Shown in pieces: positions 62,601 to 64,000 of a DNA stretch of 64,000 bases. Made by a program: the position numbers and the translations under genes. The stretch's first letter is position 1. Every line of letters starts with the position of its first letter. The stretch covers positions 14,072,501 through 14,136,500 of the forward strand of contig NC_087090.1 in NCBI RefSeq assembly GCF_963855985.1. The letters run 5' to 3'. The stretch is from Ostrinia nubilalis. Its lineage: Eukaryota > Arthropoda > Insecta > Lepidoptera > Crambidae. The notes under the pieces were generated by a model. It made no database searches. It was given only the letters and a program-made list of their open reading frames with translations, and was not told the DNA's origin.

Positions 62601-62684
62601 AATGAGAACAGACTGCTTTTCACTTGCCTGTGCCTCGGCACATTCCTTATATCTACGATTTTACTTATTATGTACCCTTTGTAA
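20646..62684 (+). CDS. Lrch: LRCH protein: LRRs, CH domain, C-terminal TM (11 exons, 936 aa)
   Basis: Leucine-rich-repeat and calponin-homology protein. Family members act at the cell cortex and cytoskeleton; Drosophila Lrch has a role in cell-shape stability. Exons: 20646-20835, 40467-40611, 51339-51571, 52217-52353, 53188-53449, 55117-55258, 56399-56473, 56946-57624, 59203-59340, 61009-61086, 61953-62684. All are GT-AG and the phases join exactly. Residues about 60-235 are LRRs (LTYLDLSSNQLTELP, LRALDLSHNQL, LEHLDVSCNCISSLP), closed by the family hallmark GRVHIFKYLE. Residues 270-600 are a Ser/Pro-rich linker ending in a charged KQKEEEELLQQLR segment. The CH domain starts at about 622 (ETRLKMSLPEQL, DGVVLCHLANHVRPRAVAS, RCRRNVDNFLEACRKIG). 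Residues 914-936 are hydrophobic up to the C-terminus, like a tail anchor. Start: an in-frame TGA lies just upstream; Met12 is an alternative. Spare LRR and CH exons exist (51620, 59881). Confidence 0.93.
20836..30050. other. LRCH intron 1, first half: no gene seen
   Basis: About 9 kb of AT-rich sequence. The short open frames here have no recognisable domain or supported splice pattern. A GATA-type palindrome at 24471-24500 is the only compact signal. Such a long first intron often holds enhancers, but nothing here proves it. Confidence 0.4.
24471..24500. promoter_or_regulatory. Clustered GATA-factor sites with a 16-bp palindrome
   Basis: TCTTATCGAC is followed by the perfect palindrome CTTATCGCGCGATAAG at 24485-24500. 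This gives three TTATC/GATAA cores in 30 bp, two of them head to head. It is a candidate GATA-factor binding element in LRCH intron 1. Chance occurrence cannot be ruled out. Confidence 0.35.
30051..30056 (-). terminator. Poly(A) signal AATAAA of the nested kinase gene
   Basis: AATAAA on the minus strand lies only 4 bases after the kinase stop codon (30061-30063), implying a 3' UTR of a few tens of bases. A further AATAAA-like word occurs at about 30017-30023 on the opposite strand only. Confidence 0.55.
30061..31182 (-). CDS. cAMP-dependent protein kinase catalytic subunit-like, intronless (373 aa)
   Basis: AGC-family Ser/Thr kinase very close to PKA-C. The kinase domain runs from about residue 63 to 320, followed by the C-tail. 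Visible: glycine loop GTGAFGRV 73-80, ATP lysine K95, helix-C glutamate E114, YRDLKPEN with D189, DFG 207-209, activation loop GRTWTLCGTPEYLAPE with T220 equivalent to PKA T197, and C-terminal hydrophobic motif F370-M-E-F373. Glutamates of the basophilic substrate pocket (GGEMF, KPEN, YEM) are kept. Odd points: no introns; no N-myristoylation glycine, instead about 60 residues with a glutamine run (QQQQQ at 33-37); the C-tail turn-site region equivalent to RVS338 reads IVPGSY, so the usual Arg-x-Ser context is lost. Nested antisense in LRCH intron 1. It is probably a retrocopy that stayed intact, possibly tissue-restricted. All catalytic residues are present, so it should be active. Confidence 0.9.
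   Translation of the reverse strand: MYSRKGYGPSKDILLYKAGPQTLMEIQDGYTEQQQQQYTKYLKQLRIEFQQRWCKPPQFNIAFSELERVKTLGTGAFGRVILLKHTKSNKLYAMKVLEKEKIIKMKQVDHTLYEKRILEAIRFPFTVSMEFSFKDNSYIYFIMTFVPGGEMFTHLRRMGKFEEPLAKFYASQVVLALEYLHFCNLVYRDLKPENILIDKNGYLKITDFGFCKNLQGRTWTLCGTPEYLAPELILSKGYGFSVDWWSFGVLLYEMNAGYPPFYANEPMKTYEKIVAGKYRCPSSFNADLRDLVRNVLQVDISKRFGVMKNGVMDYKNHKWFKGIEWEAILNCRSQPPFVPKYRSPGDTSNFERYEEEPIVPGSYCRFESEFMEF
31183..32847. other. Upstream region of the nested kinase: no further gene
   Basis: Holds the presumed kinase promoter (minus strand, 31183-31650, GC-richer around 31380-31540) and otherwise AT-rich intron sequence. No core promoter motif stands out. The GC-rich patch at 32700-32850 just before the Transib-like insertion is unidentified. 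Confidence 0.35.
32853..34688. mobile_element. Transib-like (RAG1-type) transposon rearranged into a palindrome
   Basis: Ends CACACTGGTTCAAGAAA and its inverse, flanked by the exact 5-bp duplication CGTCA (32848-32852, 34689-34693). Transib elements make 5-bp GC-rich duplications and begin CACWATGG-like, as do RAG signal heptamers. The arms 32853-33558 and 33994-34688 are inverted copies of the element's own 3' end; the right arm has an 11-bp deletion. The 435-bp spacer is single copy. See the coding remnant at 33655-34263. Confidence 0.75.
33655..34263 (+). pseudogene. Broken RAG1/Transib-type transposase C-terminal region
   Basis: The open part (33655-33999) encodes MHAWIRAMETILHITYRLEF, a basic stretch, then TTNNGNIARRFFADPEKT, comparable to the NGNFARKL block of RAG1. 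Downstream, the arm encodes IGALSEE, then NKDFRKIR (intact in the left, inverted copy at 33329-33558), comparable to the RAG1 block around its third catalytic acid ([20 protein letters not shown]). Lesions: an internal deletion before the IGALSEE block, an 11-bp frameshifting deletion in the right arm only, and a frame break after SDPFLS shared by both arms. An acidic tail ends VDDDVE. The N-terminal two thirds, with the first catalytic acids, are absent. Non-functional. Confidence 0.7.
34694..38556. other. LRCH intron 1, second half: no gene seen
   Basis: AT-rich sequence with short open frames that show no domain, codon pattern or splice context I can defend. Confidence 0.35.
38557..38631 (+). 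mobile_element. Dispersed retroelement fragment (CATCATCATC...CCACTGCTGG)
   Basis: (ATC)n followed by AACAGCCCTTTACAGTCCAC and TGAGCCTCCTCC is a very common lepidopteran LINE/SINE-derived end. It is cut by the next element. Confidence 0.5.
38632..40034. mobile_element. Non-autonomous element with spaced GTTTCGGGTGTTAC motifs
   Basis: Ends GGGTCATTCCAT and ATGGAATGACCC, with a possible 4-bp duplication GGTT on each side. The 1.4-kb body carries six same-strand copies of GTTTCGGGYGTTAC at 38645, 38815, 39004, 39027, 39489 and 39657, and one inverted near-copy abutting the 39489 copy to give CCCGAAACGTTTCGGG. No open frame. The repeated word may be a transposase binding site. The superfamily is not assigned. 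Confidence 0.6.
41432..42498 (-). CDS. MADF-BESS domain regulator (two exons, 242 aa)
   Basis: Adf-1-type DNA-binding regulator. Exons 42498-42318 and 41979-41432 with GT-AG ends, joined in phase 1. The MADF domain covers residues about 8-95: RLIEEVKKRKGIWDFEDADH, LWTEIVNELL, then QLQKKWKSIRDCFQKYI across the intron. It is followed by an acidic and basic linker (SESDENS, WTFRKKLKLAK). A BESS motif at about 196-231 (DPDRLFLLSLLPHLKAVPEE) mediates protein contacts in this family. Start chosen at MQFEYDP because the MADF domain begins just after it; an in-frame ATG at 42642 would add 48 Ala/Arg-rich residues from the GC-rich promoter-like stretch 42530-42660. Nested antisense in LRCH intron 2. 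Close to Drosophila MADF-BESS proteins; no specific orthologue can be named. Confidence 0.85.
42530..42665 (-). promoter_or_regulatory. CpG-rich probable promoter of the MADF-BESS gene
   Basis: Local GC content is far above the intron average, with many CpGs and the word AAAATGGCCGCC (42640-42651), which resembles a YY1/Pho site. It lies directly upstream of the gene's first exon. Confidence 0.4.
42987..43085 (+). mobile_element. RTE LINE 3' end fragment
   Basis: GGCCTTTGTCCAGCAGTGGA followed by CTTCATTTGGCTGAAACGA is the terminal FVQQW...AE segment of the RTE family, with a truncated tail. Confidence 0.7.
45093..45175 (+). mobile_element. Dispersed retroelement fragment
   Basis: GATCATCAGCATTAGGTCAT and TCTCCACTGCAGAAGCACGA match the sequence that follows the tandem array at 58960-59010. 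It is a common lepidopteran retroelement end. Confidence 0.5.
47069..47282. mobile_element. Head-to-head pair of RTE LINE scraps
   Basis: 47069-47106 is an RTE 3' end on the minus strand (CGTT repeats, then CAGCCAAATGACGTCCACTG). It is joined directly to a plus-strand internal piece, 47107-47282, reading EEIRRRTKVTDIARRIAKIK then CQWAGHIARRDDGRWGRK. The two pieces come from the same region of the LINE but face opposite ways. Confidence 0.7.
51620..51730 (+). CDS. Lrch: Duplicated LRR exon of LRCH (111 bp, frame-preserving)
   Basis: Near-identical copy of the last 110 bases of the 51339-51571 exon, with its own acceptor (CACTTGCAG) and the same donor (GTGAGT). It enters and leaves in phase 1, so inclusion adds 37 residues (QLDASNNRLTQVPLALGD, then LDLSHNQLGLLPL) without a frame change. 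It could be an extra or alternative cassette. Whether it is used cannot be told from sequence. Confidence 0.55.
52409..52530. mobile_element. MITE, PIF/Harbinger-like (TTA duplication)
   Basis: GGGCTGATTTTTCAATTGTC is matched inverted by GACGATTGAAAAATCAGCCC, with TTA on both sides (52406-52408, 52531-52533). It begins 56 bp after an LRCH donor site. A diverged partial relative lies at 57707-57937. Confidence 0.75.
54518..54733. mobile_element. MITE, AATGAGGGCTATCG ends
   Basis: AATGAGGGCTATCGTTTT and its inverse bound 216 bp of non-coding DNA. The interior has two copies of GCGCCACTGTAGAGTAAGG, at about 54552 and 54660. Confidence 0.7.
54742..54884. mobile_element. MITE, CACTGGCGGATT family
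   Basis: ACTGGCGGATTACAACCGTT at the left and AACGCTTGCAATCCGCCAGT at the right are inverted. Same family as 11350-11444. It follows the previous MITE by only 8 bp. Confidence 0.7.
54897..55013. mobile_element. MITE, GGCTGGGTTGCACCA ends, TAA duplication
   Basis: GGCTGGGTTGCACCA and TGGTGCAACTCAGCC are terminal inverted repeats, with TAA on both sides (54894-54896, 55014-55016). This is a common lepidopteran PIF/Harbinger-type MITE, here 117 bp long. Confidence 0.8.
55065..55110 (+). repeat. (TTATCATCATCATC)n microsatellite next to an LRCH acceptor
   Basis: Three imperfect copies of a CATCATCTTAT unit end a few bases before the CCACAG acceptor of the 55117-55258 exon. They therefore occupy the branch-point and pyrimidine region of that intron. 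Confidence 0.6.
55571..55759. mobile_element. MITE, AATGAGGGTTTTCGC ends
   Basis: AATGAGGGTTTTCGCGTATG is matched inverted at the right (CATATGCGAAAACCCTCATT). This is a complete copy of the family seen truncated at 16610-16736, and its terminal AATGAGGG is shared with 54518-54733. Confidence 0.75.
57707..57937. mobile_element. Diverged relative of the GGGCTGATTT MITE
   Basis: ACATTGACAGTTTCAGTATG and the end GTAAATCAGCCC resemble 52409-52530. The middle contains AGGGCGCTGTACAATCCGTC, related in inverse to the interior of 6029-6200. It begins about 80 bp after an LRCH donor. Confidence 0.5.
58011..58970 (+). repeat. Tandem array: 16 identical copies of a 60-bp unit
   Basis: Sixteen copies of a unit starting GACTATTCTCACTACTGAAC are identical by eye. 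Because 60 is divisible by 3, one frame stays open through the array (57964-59034, 356 codons, a 20-residue repeat), but this follows from the period and is not evidence of a gene. Each unit contains a small hairpin, TGTAG-ACGG-CTACA. The last copy runs into the retroelement fragment at 58971 (CCATTAGGTCATTTAGACTC). It lies in the LRCH intron before the CH exon. Confidence 0.9.
59395..59555 (+). pseudogene. LINE reverse transcriptase C-terminal scrap
   Basis: Reads approximately GRPPKRWTVDIRQQAGINGM, then RDRIRLKVEEEAYV and a stop: the shape of a non-LTR reverse transcriptase C-terminus. A more decayed copy follows at about 60075-60200, as part of the same local duplication that copied the CH exon. 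Confidence 0.55.
59671..59710 (+). pseudogene. Tiny fragment of the LRCH CH exon
   Basis: CTCAGGTAGTAGAGATGAAG, then ATGTCCTCGCTCGCGCAGGTA, looks like the start and end of the 59203-59340 exon fused with the middle removed. It is not usable as a CH exon. Confidence 0.4.
59881..59997 (+). CDS. Lrch: Duplicated CH-domain exon of LRCH (117 bp, frame-preserving)
   Basis: A second copy of the 59203-59340 exon, offset by 657 bp together with its downstream intron. It encodes MSLPEQLVPFLCDGVVLCHL then ANHVRPRAVASVHVPSPAQ, with mainly silent differences from the first copy. It has a new acceptor (ACACTTGCAG) and lacks the first seven codons (IIETRLK). It is 39 codons in phase 0, so it could replace the first copy or be added to it without a frame change. 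Replacement would remove part of the first CH helix. Confidence 0.5.
60281..60320 (+). pseudogene. Third partial copy of the LRCH CH exon
   Basis: CAGTAGAGACGATTGAAGAT, then GTCACTCCCAGATCAGCTCT, copies the first 13 codons of the exon and is then cut by a TAG. It is closer to the first copy at its 5' edge (GATTGAAGATG) than to the second. Confidence 0.5.
60388..60797. mobile_element. Inverted-repeat element, AACCGACTTCAAA ends
   Basis: AACCGACTTCAAA and TTTGAAGTCGGTT bound the element. Inside, CAAGGGTGGAAAATTGGGGA and the following 20 bases occur twice (from about 60567 and 60709). This is a widespread lepidopteran non-autonomous repeat. Confidence 0.65.
61391..61920. mobile_element. MITE, PIF/Harbinger-like, abutting an LRCH splice acceptor
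   Basis: GGGGCCATCCATAAAGTAC at the left and GTACTTTATGGATGACCCC at the right are inverted, with TTA on both sides (61388-61390, 61921-61923). Ends of this type are common in insects. The right end lies only 32 bp before the last LRCH exon (61953). Confidence 0.8.
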
Positions 62685-64000
62685 GTCTGGGATGGAAGGA
62701 TGGGACGCGTGAACTAGTTTATACTTATTTTTAATTTATACTTATCGATGTGAGATAAAAGTTACACTGTGTTTTCTGATACATTACGAATATTTGGCAT
62801 TTAATTTATGTACGATTTGGAAACAATTTGAAGAAAAAACAGTGTGAGTTCTGTCCCTCTATCAACTTAATTTATAATCTACACTAAATATGGCAACTAT
62901 TCCCAGTAACATAAGTATACTTAGTGCGAAAACAATTTAGATAAGTTAATATATTTAAATATTAACTTACTGAATTGCTTGGACCACGCTATTGCCTTAC
63001 ATATTCACAGTCAAACTGTGAACGTAGTCTGAAATTAGATTTTGAGGCTGCTTTTTCGTATTATCTAGTGCATTCTAGACTGTATGAGGCTTGATGTAAC
63101 TCGTCGGTATTGATCTGGAAGACTTGTATTTACGCTTGATGGTTTATAGGATTTTTTCATGGTGATAATGCATTTACGCAATTATATTTCGAAGTGTGAT
63201 GTACATAAAAACCAATATGCAGTGCAATAACAATGCCAATTGCTAACGAGCGAATTGGTGTTACCAGTTTTCTGAAGACTCCGCCTAGTGTTGCTATTTA
63301 TTATCCCTGTCCAGTGAAATATCAGTGGCCAACCGGTCAATTTAAAAAAAAACCATAATGAATTTGACCTTTATGTCTTTGATGTACGGTTCAAAACCTA
63401 TTGTGGAACTTTGACATTCTCACTTCTTTAGGGGTACTGGCTGGCTACCAGTAACAATGTACTGCAGACATGCAAAGATTTTTTTACACAATTAATTGAG
63501 TGATGCAGACTTTTTTCATTATTTTTTTTTTATTCAGCTAACCATGTATTTTTGGTGTTCAACTTTTTGCCATACGGCTTTGAACAATGGCAGAATTCCT
63601 TAATTCGTTGATACAATTGCTAAAATGGAATACGCGCTTACTATGTGTACCCAAGTAAGGTTAGCATATTATATTAATAAAATGTAAGCGAATAACTTGT
63701 GTCGATGATAGAAATATAATCAGGAACTCTTGATGCATTTGTACTGGAAAAATAAGACTTGTAAAGGGAGAATTGGCTTGTGTGATTTGACGTAGACATG
63801 AATTGGTTAAAACGATTGGTTAGTACGATTGGTTGAATTAGATTCAAATACATTATTCCAATTAAATTGATAAATTCATTCCCATTGAGGCATTTAAATT
63901 TTTTAATTAAGTTTATAGATTAGGTATTTTAGAAATTTGCCAATTAGTATTTTTTTTTATGTCCTGTGTTTTGGTGTGTTTTGTTTGATTTATTTTACAC
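62685..64000 (+). other. LRCH 3' UTR and downstream sequence
   Basis: AT-rich sequence without open frames. AATAAA at 63676-63681 is the clearest candidate poly(A) signal, which would give a 3' UTR of about 1 kb. No other gene is seen before the window ends. Confidence 0.5.

Overview
The window is nuclear DNA of an insect, very probably a moth or butterfly. It has small exons with GT-AG introns, AT-rich intergenic sequence, and a dense load of repeats typical of Lepidoptera: RTE-type LINE 3' ends with (CGTT)n tails, Helitron remnants, and many short inverted-repeat (MITE) elements with TA, TTA/TAA or 8-bp target duplications. No bacterial-type operon, CRISPR array, rRNA or convincing tRNA was found.

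Four genes can be assembled. (1) 5224-14716, minus strand: mitochondrial elongation factor G1 (mEFG1/GFM1), 11 exons, 745 codons, complete. (2) 20646-62684, plus strand: an LRCH protein (leucine-rich repeats, linker, calponin-homology domain, C-terminal membrane segment), 11 exons, 936 codons, complete. (3) 30061-31182, minus strand: an intronless cAMP-dependent protein kinase catalytic-subunit paralogue, nested in LRCH intron 1. (4) 41432-42498, minus strand: a two-exon MADF-BESS regulator nested in LRCH intron 2. At the left edge, two short candidate exons on the plus strand (351-420, 1303-1389) may be the tail of a gene that starts outside the window.

mEFG1 and LRCH are divergent. Their start codons would be only about 434 bp apart, but a 5,486-bp element (14907-20392) with roughly 840-bp terminal inverted repeats and a clean 9-bp target duplication sits between them. 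It looks Mutator- or Foldback-like and has itself collected nested insertions. A second transposon of note (32853-34688) has RAG1/Transib-type coding remnants, CACACTGG ends, 5-bp target duplications and 0.7-kb inverted arms made by duplicating its own 3' half.

The 3' half of LRCH has been reshaped by local duplication. There is an in-frame extra LRR exon (51620-51730) and a second CH exon (59881-59997) with further exon scraps around it. One intron holds a perfect array of 16 copies of a 60-bp unit (58011-58970). MITEs lie close to two of the splice acceptors. The remaining sequence (most of 1390-5223, 20836-30050, 34694-38550, 42500-51338, 62685-64000) holds no gene I can support.
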